Counted from the stretch's first letter, positions 1 through 6,102 are shown. The stretch: DNA of 12,471 bases from Pseudomonadota bacterium (GCA_022573605.1 JACZTQ010000042.1:2492-14962), one strand, 5' to 3'. Translations and numbers: made by a program. Notes: generated by a model not told the origin, from the sequence alone.

Positions 1-51
1 GCGTCGGGTTTTTGCGCCTGTTCCAAAAGCTGCTTTGCATCTTTTGGGCGC

Positions 52-145
52 GCGCCGCCCCCCACCCCGCCTCCCCGCCCAACCACCGATCATCCACTGC
101 GGTAACATCGGTGGTTGGGCGGGGAGGAGGGGTGGGGGGCGGCGC
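52..145. repeat. Large near-perfect inverted repeat with G-quadruplex-forming arms
   Basis: The arms at 54-90 and 107-143 are reverse complements over 37 bp with a single mismatch, and two more pairs (52-53 with 144-145) extend the stem. The loop is 16 nt (91-106). The right arm is purine-rich and has four G-runs (117-119, 121-124, 129-132, 134-139) separated by 1-4 nt, the canonical G-quadruplex pattern. The left arm gives the same pattern on the minus strand. It lies about 150 bp upstream of the AI-2E permease. There is no U-tract after it, so it is not a classic terminator. It may be a mobile palindromic repeat or a structural block; its function is unknown. Confidence 0.85.
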
Positions 146-293
146 CGGAAATCCGTGAAGGCGGATTTCGTCACGGGTAAAGACTCTTGGCGGGATGCGG
201 GGCGGGGGCTGGCTTTTCAGACAGAACGTCGGATAATCGGGGCAGGGACCGGCCGACGCTGAACGCAAACCGCACAAAGAAGGGCATCACAGC
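146..293 (+). other. Non-coding leader before the AI-2E permease gene
   Basis: No credible gene is seen here. Directly after the large inverted repeat, GAAATCCG (148-155) can pair with CGGATTTC (162-169). The overlapping CCGTGA (153-158) can instead pair with TCACGG (171-176), so two hairpins are mutually exclusive. GATAAT at 232-237 is a possible -10 box; the matching -35 (about 209-214, CTGGCT) is poor. AAGAAGG at about 277-283 is a plausible ribosome binding site for the ATG at 294. Positions 1-51 upstream of the repeat also hold nothing I can name. Confidence 0.35.
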
Positions 294-1394
294 ATGACCA
301 TGGGCGAACAACTCCGCTGGTGGGGGATCGGCTTTGCCGCCTTCGTCGTGCTGCTGTGGTTCCTGGCCGACGCCATCCTGCCGTTCGTGCTGGGAGCGGC
401 GCTGGCCTACCTGACCGATCCGCTGGCCGACCGGCTCGAGCGCGCCGGCCTGTCGCGCCTGCTCGCCACCGTGGTGATCACGGCCGGCTCGCTCGGGGCC
501 GCGGTGCTGGCGCTGGTGCTGATCATCCCGACCCTGATCGACCAGGTGCGGAGCGCCATCGCCAGCGCGCCCGCCTACGTCGAGTGGCTGCGCGGCGTCG
601 CCGCCGCCAACCTGCCGTCGCTGTCGGACCAGGACTCGGCCCTGCGCGGCGCCATGGAGAGCCTGCGGGCCCGGGCCGAGGGCTGGAGCGTCGCGGTGCT
701 GAAAGGACTGTGGAGCGGCGGCCTGGCGGTGATCGATTTCGTCGCCCTGGTGGTGATCACCCCGGTGGTGGCGTTCTACCTGCTCTACGACTGGGACCGC
801 ATGGTCGCCGCGGTCGACGGCTGCCTGCCGCGCCAGCACCGCGACACCATCCACCGATTGGCGGGCGAGCTGGACCGGGTGCTGGCGGGCTTCGTGCGCG
901 GCCAGCTCATGGTCTGCGCCCTCCTTGGCGCGTTCTACGCCGTGGCGCTGAGCCTGATCGGGTTGCAGTTCGGCCTGCTGATCGGCGCTTTTGCCGGGTT
1001 GATCAGTTTCATCCCCTTCGTCGGCTCGATCCTCGGCGGGCTGCTGTCGATCGGCGTCGCCGTGGTCCAGTTCTGGGGCGAACCCTGGATGATCGCCGCG
1101 GTCGCGGTTGTGTTCGTCGCCGGTCAGGCCGTCGAGGGCAATTTCCTGACCCCGAAACTGGTCGGGGGCAGGATCGGGCTGCATCCGGTCTGGCTGATCT
1201 TCGCCCTGTCGGCCTTCGCTGCGCTGTTCGGCTTCGTCGGGCTGCTGATCGCGGTTCCGGCGGCGGCGGGCATCGGGGTGCTCGGGCGTTTCGGGATCGA
1301 GCGCTACAAGGACGGCCGCCTCTACCGCGGCAGCGCCGAGTGGCGGGCGCGCGAAGCGGCCGAAAGCGAGCCGGCGGAGGAGGGGCGGGAGTGA
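294..1394 (+). CDS. AI-2E family transporter (PerM/UPF0118-type permease)
   Basis: A 366-residue inner-membrane protein of the AI-2E transporter family (PF01594). Family members are linked to autoinducer-2 export, Na+/H+ antiport or small-solute permeation, so the substrate cannot be told from sequence. Hydrophobic segments lie at about 10-38, 55-82, 143-166, 204-258, 265-283 and 298-330, with a soluble stretch at about 85-140 as usual for the family. Typical signatures are AYLTDPLADRLER (38-50), FIPFVGSILGG (239-249) and EGNFLTPKLVG (281-291). Residues 340-366 form a charged, Glu-rich cytoplasmic tail. Length is normal. The ATG at 294 has AAGAAGG upstream; an in-frame ATG at 300 is an alternative start. 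The stop overlaps the GTG of hdaA by 4 nt, so the two are probably one transcript with coupled translation. This pairing is common in alphaproteobacteria. Confidence 0.93.
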   Translation: MTMGEQLRWWGIGFAAFVVLLWFLADAILPFVLGAALAYLTDPLADRLERAGLSRLLATVVITAGSLGAAVLALVLIIPTLIDQVRSAIASAPAYVEWLRGVAAANLPSLSDQDSALRGAMESLRARAEGWSVAVLKGLWSGGLAVIDFVALVVITPVVAFYLLYDWDRMVAAVDGCLPRQHRDTIHRLAGELDRVLAGFVRGQLMVCALLGAFYAVALSLIGLQFGLLIGAFAGLISFIPFVGSILGGLLSIGVAVVQFWGEPWMIAAVAVVFVAGQAVEGNFLTPKLVGGRIGLHPVWLIFALSAFAALFGFVGLLIAVPAAAGIGVLGRFGIERYKDGRLYRGSAEWRAREAAESEPAEEGRE

Positions 1395-2101
1395 CCTCCG
1401 TCCCGCGCCAGCTACCGTTGATGCTCGACCACCGCGCGGCGCTCGGCCGGGCCGACCTGCTGGTCTCGGCCTCGAATTCGGATGCGGTGCGGCTGCTCTC
1501 GGGCTGGCGCGACTGGCCGGGCCGCCACCTGGCGCTGGTTGGCCCGGCCCGCGCCGGCAAGACCCACCTGGCCCATGTCTGGATGCACCAGAGCGGGGCG
1601 CAAATGCTGCCGGCGGCGCGTCTCGACGAGGCCGCCGTCGAGCGCCTCGCCCGCCACGGCAAGGCGGTGATCGAGGATGTCGATGCCCTGGCCTCGCTCG
1701 AGCCCGGGCGCCGCCGCGCCGCCGAGGGGGCGCTGTTCCACCTCTACAACCTCGCCGCCGCCGAGGGCGGCTGGCTGCTGCTGACCGGGCGCGACGCGCC
1801 GGGGCGCTGGCCGCTGGAGATGCCCGATCTGACCTCGCGGCTGGCCGCGTTGCCGGTCGCCCGGGTCGCCCCGCCCGACGACGCCTTGCTGTCGTCGCTG
1901 ATGGTCAAGCTGTTCGCCGACCGTCAGTTGCAGGTGGCCCCGGCAGTGATCCGCTATCTGGCGCTGCGCATCGAGCGCTCGTTCAGCGCCGCCGAGGATG
2001 CGGTGGCCGCGCTCGACCGGCTGTCGCTGGCGCGCCAGAGGCCGGTGACCCGGGTGCTGGCGGCCGAGGTTCTCGGCGCCGGCGGCGCCGGCGAGGGCTG
2101 A
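1391..2101 (+). CDS. hdaA: HdaA, DnaA-related regulatory ATPase (regulatory inactivation of DnaA)
   Basis: A 236-residue DnaA-like AAA+ protein without the DnaA DNA-binding domain. In the Hda/HdaA family, the protein bound to the sliding clamp stimulates ATP hydrolysis by DnaA and so limits re-initiation of replication. Visible are an N-terminal clamp-binding-type motif QLPLML (7-12), Walker A GPARAGKT (51-58), Walker B VIEDVD (93-98), a sensor-1-like LLLTGRD (129-135) and the sensor-2 region RIERSFSAAEDAV (193-205). It ends after the lid domain, as HdaA should. The GTG at 1391 is chosen because it overlaps the permease stop as GTGA, follows a GGAGGAGGGG ribosome binding site, and places the QLPL motif near the N-terminus. 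Earlier in-frame codons only read through the permease gene in another frame. Function is family knowledge; the call is firm. Confidence 0.92.
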   Translation: MTSVPRQLPLMLDHRAALGRADLLVSASNSDAVRLLSGWRDWPGRHLALVGPARAGKTHLAHVWMHQSGAQMLPAARLDEAAVERLARHGKAVIEDVDALASLEPGRRRAAEGALFHLYNLAAAEGGWLLLTGRDAPGRWPLEMPDLTSRLAALPVARVAPPDDALLSSLMVKLFADRQLQVAPAVIRYLALRIERSFSAAEDAVAALDRLSLARQRPVTRVLAAEVLGAGGAGEG

Positions 2102-2178
2102 GCGGTGAACCGGGCATGATGGCGCTGGCGCATGTCGCTCCGGCCCGTCGCCAGGGCATGTTGCCAGGCCCGGACATG

Positions 2179-2203
2179 AAAACGGCCCGCGTGGCGCAGG
2201 CCG
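2179..2203 (-). terminator. Intrinsic terminator, minus strand
   Basis: On the minus strand CGGCCTGCG pairs with CGCGGGCCG around a CCA loop (nine pairs including one U-G), followed directly by TTTT (complement of 2179-2182). Read on the plus strand after hdaA, the stem has a C-A mismatch and is followed by CTTCCTCCCT instead of a T-run. The minus reading is therefore better, although weak bidirectional use is possible. Confidence 0.6.
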
Positions 2204-2324
2204 CTTCCTCCCTCAGACTTGGGCCGGGAACCTGTGGCTCTCCGGCCTTATATGGCAGACTCCATAACGCATCGCGAAGTGGTTGTCACCCGGCACAAAA
2301 GGGGAATTCCACAGACAGGAAATT
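2179..2324 (-). ncRNA. Candidate stand-alone small RNA (about 145 nt)
   Basis: This lies in the hdaA-lipA gap and reads opposite to both genes. On the minus strand a TAAAAT -10-like box precedes a predicted start near 2324, and a 9-bp stem with a UUUU tail ends it near 2179. Between them the RNA can form a long imperfect hairpin. The outer stem is 2232-2237 with 2309-2314 (CTGTGG/CCACAG). Inside it are a 3x3 internal loop, 2241-2243 with 2303-2305, a 2-nt bulge, then 2246-2249 with 2299-2302. An inner hairpin TATGG/CCATA sits at 2251-2266. I could not match it to a known RNA. The overall shape (long imperfect hairpin of about 145 nt) is loosely 6S-like, but I see no decisive 6S sequence motif. 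No convincing ORF lies here on this strand. Expression is inferred only. Confidence 0.4.
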
Positions 2325-2328
2325 GTGC

Positions 2329-2356
2329 ATTTTACAACGATTTCATCCTTGCTTAA
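2329..2356 (-). promoter_or_regulatory. Candidate promoter for the minus-strand small RNA
   Basis: On the minus strand TTAAGC (2356-2351) is followed after 16 nt by TAAAAT (2334-2329), which matches the -10 consensus at five of six positions. The -35 match is only partial. It stands out because the surrounding DNA is GC-rich. It is supported mainly by its position ahead of the structured region and the terminator. Confidence 0.35.
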
Positions 2357-2363
2357 CCGGCCC

Positions 2364-2381
2364 GCGGCGATCAATCGCCGC
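2364..2381. promoter_or_regulatory. Perfect 18-bp palindrome upstream of lipA (operator-like)
   Basis: GCGGCGATCAATCGCCGC has two 8-bp perfect half-sites around a 2-bp centre, so it suits a dimeric regulator better than an RNA hairpin. It sits 54-71 bp before the lipA start. It also lies just upstream of the -35 of the candidate minus-strand promoter, between the two divergent transcription signals. No regulator can be assigned from sequence. Confidence 0.5.
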
Positions 2382-2386
2382 AAGAC

Positions 2387-2410
2387 TTGTTCGCGATCCC
2401 GCCCTATACT
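2387..2410 (+). promoter_or_regulatory. Possible lipA promoter elements
   Basis: TATACT at 2405-2410 is a good -10-like hexamer 24 bp before the lipA start. The only clear -35-like hexamer, TTGTTC at 2387-2392, is just 12 bp away, too close for a standard sigma-70 promoter. Only the -10 is worth keeping. Confidence 0.25.
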
Positions 2411-2434
2411 GCGCGCCGACCAGCAGGAGCCCGC

Positions 2435-3388
2435 ATGTCCCGTGACCTCGCCGACCGCGCCCAGCGCCACCCGGAGAAGGCGCACCGCGCCGACAACCCG
2501 AGCCCCGGGAAGCCGGCTTGGATCCGGGTCAGGGCGCCGAACTCGCCCGGGTTCTTCCGCACCAGGAACATCATCCGGGAGCACGGGCTGGCGACGGTGT
2601 GCCAGGAGGCGAGTTGTCCGAACCTGGGCGAGTGCTGGGCCCGGGGCCACGCCACGATGATGATCATGGGCGAGATCTGCACCAGGGGCTGCACCTTCTG
2701 CAACGTCGCCACCGGCAAGCCGGGCGCGCTGGACGTGTTCGAGCCCGGCCGGGTGGCGCAGGCGGTCGAGAAGCTGGGGCTGAAGCACGTGGTGATCACC
2801 TCGGTCGACCGCGACGATCTGGCGGACGGCGGGGCCGGGCACTTCGCCCAGACCATCCGCGCGATACGCCGCAAATGCCCGGAGACCACCATCGAGGTGC
2901 TGACGCCGGATTTCCTGCGCTGCCCGCCCTCGGCATTGGAGACCGTGGTCGAGGCCCGCCCCGATGTCTTCAACCACAACCTCGAGACGGTGCCCGGCCT
3001 CTACCGGTCGGTCCGCCCCGGGGCGCGCTATTTCCACTCGCTGCGCCTTTTGCAGCGGGTCAAGGAGCTGGATCCGGCGATGTTCACCAAGTCCGGCATC
3101 ATGGTGGGGCTGGGCGAGGAGCGCGAGGCGGTGTTGCAGGTGATGGACGACCAGCGCGCCGCGGAGGTCGATTTCCTCACCGTCGGGCAATATCTGCAAC
3201 CGACGAAGAAGCACATCGCGGTGGCCCGCTTCGTCACCCCGGACGAGTTCAGGGACTACGAGACGGCGGCTTACGCCAAGGGCTTCCTGATGGTCTCGGC
3301 GACCCCGCTGACCCGGTCGAGCTACCACGCCGGGGATGATTTCCGGCGGTTGAGGGAGGCGAGGCTGGCGAAGCTGGGCGGGGGATGA
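2435..3388 (+). CDS. lipA: Lipoyl synthase LipA
   Basis: A 317-residue radical SAM enzyme that inserts two sulfur atoms into octanoyl groups on lipoyl domains of 2-oxoacid dehydrogenases and the glycine cleavage H protein. Both iron-sulfur sites are intact: the auxiliary cluster CQEASCPNLGEC (C56, C61, C67) and the radical SAM CX3CX2C in CTRGCTFC (C82, C86, C89). The family C-terminal RSSYHA, whose serine ligates the auxiliary cluster, is present. So are the conserved ITSVDRDDLADGGA and FNHNLETVP segments. Length is typical. The ATG at 2435 follows AGGAG at 2424-2428 with ideal spacing. In many alphaproteobacteria lipA is followed directly by the RatA/COQ10 gene; here about 2.7 kb separates them. 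An intergenic palindrome and a -10-like box lie upstream. Confidence 0.97.
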   Translation: MSRDLADRAQRHPEKAHRADNPSPGKPAWIRVRAPNSPGFFRTRNIIREHGLATVCQEASCPNLGECWARGHATMMIMGEICTRGCTFCNVATGKPGALDVFEPGRVAQAVEKLGLKHVVITSVDRDDLADGGAGHFAQTIRAIRRKCPETTIEVLTPDFLRCPPSALETVVEARPDVFNHNLETVPGLYRSVRPGARYFHSLRLLQRVKELDPAMFTKSGIMVGLGEEREAVLQVMDDQRAAEVDFLTVGQYLQPTKKHIAVARFVTPDEFRDYETAAYAKGFLMVSATPLTRSSYHAGDDFRRLREARLAKLGGG

Positions 3389-3449
3389 GGGGTTGGCGAC
3401 CGGGAGTGTCGCTGCGCCGCCCCCTCCCATCCTTCTCCGGGGCTTACGC

Positions 3450-3465
3450 GGCCGCATCTGCGGCC
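3450..3465. other. Small hairpin downstream of lipA
   Basis: GGCCGC and GCGGCC pair around ATCT, 62 bp after the lipA stop. There is no T-run on either side, so it is at best a weak or Rho-assisted terminator. The flanking 3389-3514 DNA holds no gene I can support. Confidence 0.3.
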
Positions 3466-3514
3466 ACGGTCCCCTGCGAAGCCCACAAGGGGGGAGGAGG
3501 CGCACCGCCCCACC

Positions 3515-3602
3515 GTCATTCCCGCGCAGGCGGGAATCTCCCGCCAACGGAAACAACACGGAAATGCACCCGAGAGATGCCCCGGCCAGGCCGTGGCATG
3601 AC
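3515..3602. repeat. Paired-hairpin palindromic repeat (REPIN-like)
   Basis: Two hairpin units face each other and share the terminal bases GTCAT...ATGAC. The left unit (3515-3540) has the stem ATTCCCGC/GCGGGAAT around GCAG. The right unit (3574-3602) has the stem ATGCC-CGGCC/GGCCG-GGCAT with one C-T mismatch. Both continue into a CTC/GAG on the inner side. The pair resembles intergenic REP doublets of proteobacteria. The two units differ in stem sequence, so they may come from different subfamilies. It lies between convergent genes, beside the hpt remnant. Confidence 0.65.
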
Positions 3603-3627
3603 AGCGGTCCGTGCCGAGCCGTCCGCC

Positions 3628-3772
3628 TCACCCGAACTCCACCGCCCCGATAAAGGGCAGCTTGCGGTTCCGCTGGGCGTAGTTCGATGCCGTAGCTGGC
3701 CACGAACTGGTCCGGGATCTCGTAGCCGATCCACTTTGCGCTGATCGCGACCTCGTCGGGCGCAAGAGCCAT
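3628..3772 (-). pseudogene. 3' remnant of a second hypoxanthine phosphoribosyltransferase gene, frameshifted
   Basis: Read on the minus strand this encodes EVAISAKWIGYEIPDQFVA and continues, after one extra base, as YAQRNRKLPFIGAVEFG and a TGA at 3628-3630. It matches residues 137 to about 177 of the intact hpt (REVEIRARWIGFEIPDEFVVG then YAQRNRNLPYIGAVEFSD). The insertion is one T in the TT at 3683-3684 of the plus strand. The catalytic PRPP-binding part is missing. Nucleotide similarity to the intact copy is clear but far from identical, so this is not a recent duplication. It begins within a few bases of the stop codon of the membrane ClpP-fold gene, so that gene lies between hpt and this hpt tail. 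It looks like a scar of gene replacement or insertion. Confidence 0.85.
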
Positions 3773-3775
3773 CCG

Positions 3776-4636
3776 CTACCGCCCGGTCGTCACCCCGGCC
3801 TCATGCAGCACCGCAAGGCTGGGGAACCAGATTTCGCCGTGCCCGGCCTGATACACCTGGTCGAGAAAGCCGTCCGAGACCCCACGGCCGGCGAAATAGC
3901 TCCGGTCCTTTGCCATTTCCGCGCCGATGTCGAGGACCAGCACCTTGTCGGGCGCTTCCATCTGGTAGCGGTGAAAGCCGAGGCGGGCCTCCGGCCCCAG
4001 GGTTCTGGCTTCGCCGGCCATGAACGCCAGCGTGCAGGCCGAGTTGCAGGTCAGCTCGACATGGGTGTCGAGCCGGTGCCTGGCGATGTTGAAGGCGACG
4101 CCGCGTGCCGCATAGATATAGCCGCCGTCGCTCGCCAGGATAACGCGTCTGATCTCGGGGTGGGCCGCGAGCGCATCGACGAAGGCGGTATTGAGGGCGA
4201 AGTCGATGTTGCCGCTCAGGGTGATGGTCTCGCCATCGGTGCTGATCGGGAGATCGGGGGGGGCTGGCGCCTCGGCGACGGGGGGCGGTGGCGCGAGCGC
4301 CGCGATGGCGTCGATGGTCTGGATCGCCGCCAGCACCACGACGACGATGATTGCGAAGTAGCCGCTCCAGAGCGCAACCATGTCGCCGGTCGCGCGCAGA
4401 TGCCGGTCGCTGGCGCGAAAGGCGCCGACGACCTGCCAGACCAGCACCACCAGATTCGCCAGGATCCAGAAGCCGATGAGAACGACAGCCGGGGAGGCGG
4501 GGAGCAGGCGTTGCAGGGTGCCGAGCAAAACCCTGAGCCCGAGGACCGTCACCACTATGGTGAAAGCCAGTCCATGGTTGCCGCGCCAATGGCTGATGAA
4601 AAACCGGGCCGGTCCTGCGGTTGCGTTCAGGGACAT
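3776..4636 (-). CDS. Membrane-anchored ClpP/crotonase-fold protein, putative serine peptidase
   Basis: A 286-residue protein that I cannot assign to a named gene. Three hydrophobic segments lie at about 23-42, 50-72 and 89-112. A Pro/Ala linker (114-130) then leads to a soluble domain (131-286). That domain reads like a ClpP-fold peptidase: LSGNIDF (140-146), VILASDGGYIYAARG (165-179), a possible nucleophile Ser199 in TCNSACTLAFMAGE, and His222 in RLGFHRYQ, all in the order seen in ClpP-like and SDH-type proteins. The third catalytic residue is not identified. Topology probably places the domain in the periplasm. The ATG at 4636 has no good ribosome binding site (GGAG is about 20 nt away). 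Longer forms would run into hpt. It lies 58 bp after hpt and ends 3 bp before the hpt remnant, suggesting it arrived with the intact hpt. Proteolysis is an inference. Confidence 0.8.
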   Translation of the reverse strand: MSLNATAGPARFFISHWRGNHGLAFTIVVTVLGLRVLLGTLQRLLPASPAVVLIGFWILANLVVLVWQVVGAFRASDRHLRATGDMVALWSGYFAIIVVVVLAAIQTIDAIAALAPPPPVAEAPAPPDLPISTDGETITLSGNIDFALNTAFVDALAAHPEIRRVILASDGGYIYAARGVAFNIARHRLDTHVELTCNSACTLAFMAGEARTLGPEARLGFHRYQMEAPDKVLVLDIGAEMAKDRSYFAGRGVSDGFLDQVYQAGHGEIWFPSLAVLHEAGVTTGR

Positions 4637-4694
4637 GGTCCGGTTGTAGACGGGCGCTCCGGGATATGCCAATCCGCGCCGTCCCGGAACAGGA

Positions 4695-5231
4695 TCAATC
4701 GCTGAACTCCACCGCTCCGATATACGGCAGGTTCCGGTTCCGTTGCGCGTAGTCGATCCCATACCCCACCACGAATTCGTCCGGGATCTCGAAGCCGATC
4801 CACCTGGCCCTGATCTCGACCTCGCGGCGCGAGGGTTTCGAGAGCAGCGCACAGACCTCCAGCCGGTTGGGCTTGCGGCTGGCCAGCAGCTTCAGCACGT
4901 GCTTCAGGGTGTGCCCGGTATCGACGATGTCCTCGACCACCAGCACGTCGAGCCCCTCGATCGGCGAGCGCAGGTCCTTGAGGATGCGCACCTCGCGCGA
5001 GCTCTCCGTGCCGCTGCCGTAGGAGGATGCCTCGATGAAGTCGACCTCGACCGGCAGCTCCAGCTTGCGCGCCAGATCGGCGATGAAGACGTAGGAGCCG
5101 CGCAGCAGCCCCACCACCACCAGCTTCTCGGTGCCGGCGAAATAGGCGTTGATCTCGGCCGCCAGCGCCTCGACCCGCGCCGCGATCCGGTCGGCGGTGA
5201 TCATCGGCTTGATGGTGTAGTCGCGGGTCAT
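4695..5231 (-). CDS. hpt: Hypoxanthine (guanine) phosphoribosyltransferase
   Basis: A 178-residue purine salvage enzyme that converts hypoxanthine or guanine plus PRPP to IMP or GMP in the cytoplasm. The PRPP-binding motif VVEDIVDTGHT (98-108) is intact. So are the LLRGSYVF loop (42-49), FIEASSYG (65-72, flexible-loop region), and the C-terminal purine-binding WIGFEIPDEFVVGYGIDYAQRNRNLPYIG region. Length is normal. The ATG at 5231 overlaps the stop of the upstream hydrolase (ATGA) and follows GGAG, so translation is probably coupled. The membrane ClpP-fold gene follows after 58 bp. A diverged, frameshifted copy of its last 40 or so codons lies at 3628-3772. Confidence 0.95.
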   Translation of the reverse strand: MTRDYTIKPMITADRIAARVEALAAEINAYFAGTEKLVVVGLLRGSYVFIADLARKLELPVEVDFIEASSYGSGTESSREVRILKDLRSPIEGLDVLVVEDIVDTGHTLKHVLKLLASRKPNRLEVCALLSKPSRREVEIRARWIGFEIPDEFVVGYGIDYAQRNRNLPYIGAVEFSD

Positions 5232-5950
5232 CGTTCCGGCTCCGTCTCCAGTATGTCGATCAGCGCCCCGGGTGCGGTCACCATGGCGTTGTGCCCGGTG
5301 GCGATCTCGGTCACCGGCCAGCCCAGCGATCCGACGCGGATGCGGGCGTCATCCAGCGGGTCCCGGTACTTCGGGTCGTTGCAGGCGATGTACTCGACCG
5401 GCAAGCCGTTGCCGGGCTCATTGCGGAAAGTCTGTGCCGTGGTGAAAGTCTGCAAGGGATGCGGCGTCAGATAGGCCTCCAGCCAGGCGGCGTCGGCCGG
5501 GTCGGTCACGGCGAAGGCGGCGGCCGGAGGCGCGGGTATGCTCAGCCCGCCACTGCTCTCCTCGGCCTGCCGGATACGCTCGGCGGCGACGCCCGCCGGG
5601 TAGCTGTCGAACGGCACCCGGCCGCTGACCGGCACCAGGGCGTCGAGATAGACCAGCCGCTCGATCCGCCCGGGCACCTCCTCGGCCGCGCCCGAGATGG
5701 CATTGCCGCCGAAGCTGTGCCCGACCAGCACGACATCCGTCAGGTCTTCCCACAACAGGTGGTTCACCAGATCGGCGGTGAAGACCGCGAGGTCGATATC
5801 CGGCGACATCAGGTGGGCGCGCTCGCCCAGCCCGGTCTGGGTCGGGGTGGTCACCCGGTGGCCCCGGGCCCGGAGCGGCCCGGCCACCCGCTCCCAGCAC
5901 CAGCCGCCATGCCAGGCGCCGTGCACAAGCACGAAGGTCTTGCGTCTCAT
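5228..5950 (-). CDS. Alpha/beta hydrolase, esterase-like
   Basis: A 240-residue alpha/beta-hydrolase-fold protein close in pattern to the plant-type methyl-salicylate esterase / hydroxynitrile lyase-like group. The oxyanion strand FVLVHGAWHGGWCWERV starts at residue 6. The nucleophile is Ser79 in VGHSFGG and the catalytic His is probably His220 in TGHNAM. An acidic residue near LDDARIRVG is the likely third member. There is no signal peptide, so it is probably cytoplasmic; the substrate is unknown. Start: the ATG at 5950 fits the fold best. A GTG two codons earlier (5956) has a better-spaced AGGAG (7 nt) and may be the true start. It is the first gene of the minus-strand group and overlaps hpt by 4 nt. 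It is divergent from the RatA-type gene. Confidence 0.9.
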   Translation of the reverse strand: MRRKTFVLVHGAWHGGWCWERVAGPLRARGHRVTTPTQTGLGERAHLMSPDIDLAVFTADLVNHLLWEDLTDVVLVGHSFGGNAISGAAEEVPGRIERLVYLDALVPVSGRVPFDSYPAGVAAERIRQAEESSGGLSIPAPPAAAFAVTDPADAAWLEAYLTPHPLQTFTTAQTFRNEPGNGLPVEYIACNDPKYRDPLDDARIRVGSLGWPVTEIATGHNAMVTAPGALIDILETEPER

Positions 5951-5995
5951 TGCCACGGCCTGACTCCTGCTCGGCGCCTGCGCCCGGAGTGTGGC

Positions 5996-6043
5996 TGGCA
6001 AGGCCCCGTTTCGTCAACGGCCAATGCAGGATGGGGCTTGCCA
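5996..6043. other. Imperfect inverted repeat in the hydrolase/ratA divergent gap
   Basis: TGGCAAGGCCCC (5996-6007) pairs with GGGGCTTGCCA (6033-6043) with one bulged G. A smaller CCGTT/AACGG hairpin (6006-6020) competes inside. It lies in the 152-bp region that should carry both divergent promoters. I see no clear -35/-10 pair for either gene. Confidence 0.35.
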
Positions 6044-6102
6044 TCGGGGGCGGCTCCGGTGTTAACCACTGCGGAGCTTGCCAGGGAGCGCGTCGAGACC
6101 CC

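Noticed and set aside
1..40. Possible divergent gene start at the window edge (minus strand ATG at 40)
   Set aside because: Only 13 codons are visible, there is no ribosome binding site and no recognisable start, so it cannot be supported.
171..1184. Long minus-strand ORF opposite the AI-2E permease
   Set aside because: Low-complexity His/Gln/Arg/Asp-rich translation typical of the antisense of a GC-rich gene; the plus-strand frame has clear family motifs.
2125..2154. CTGGCG/CGCCAG inverted repeat after hdaA as a terminator
   Set aside because: 18-nt loop, 6-bp stem and no T-run; the hairpin at 2183-2203 is the better candidate.
2116..2445. 109-codon plus-strand ORF between hdaA and lipA
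   Set aside because: No family resemblance or ribosome binding site, and it runs across the structured intergenic region into lipA in another frame.
2213..3772. 519-codon minus-strand ORF covering lipA
   Set aside because: Only its first 40 or so codons (the hpt remnant) have homology; the rest is antisense to lipA, which is unambiguous.
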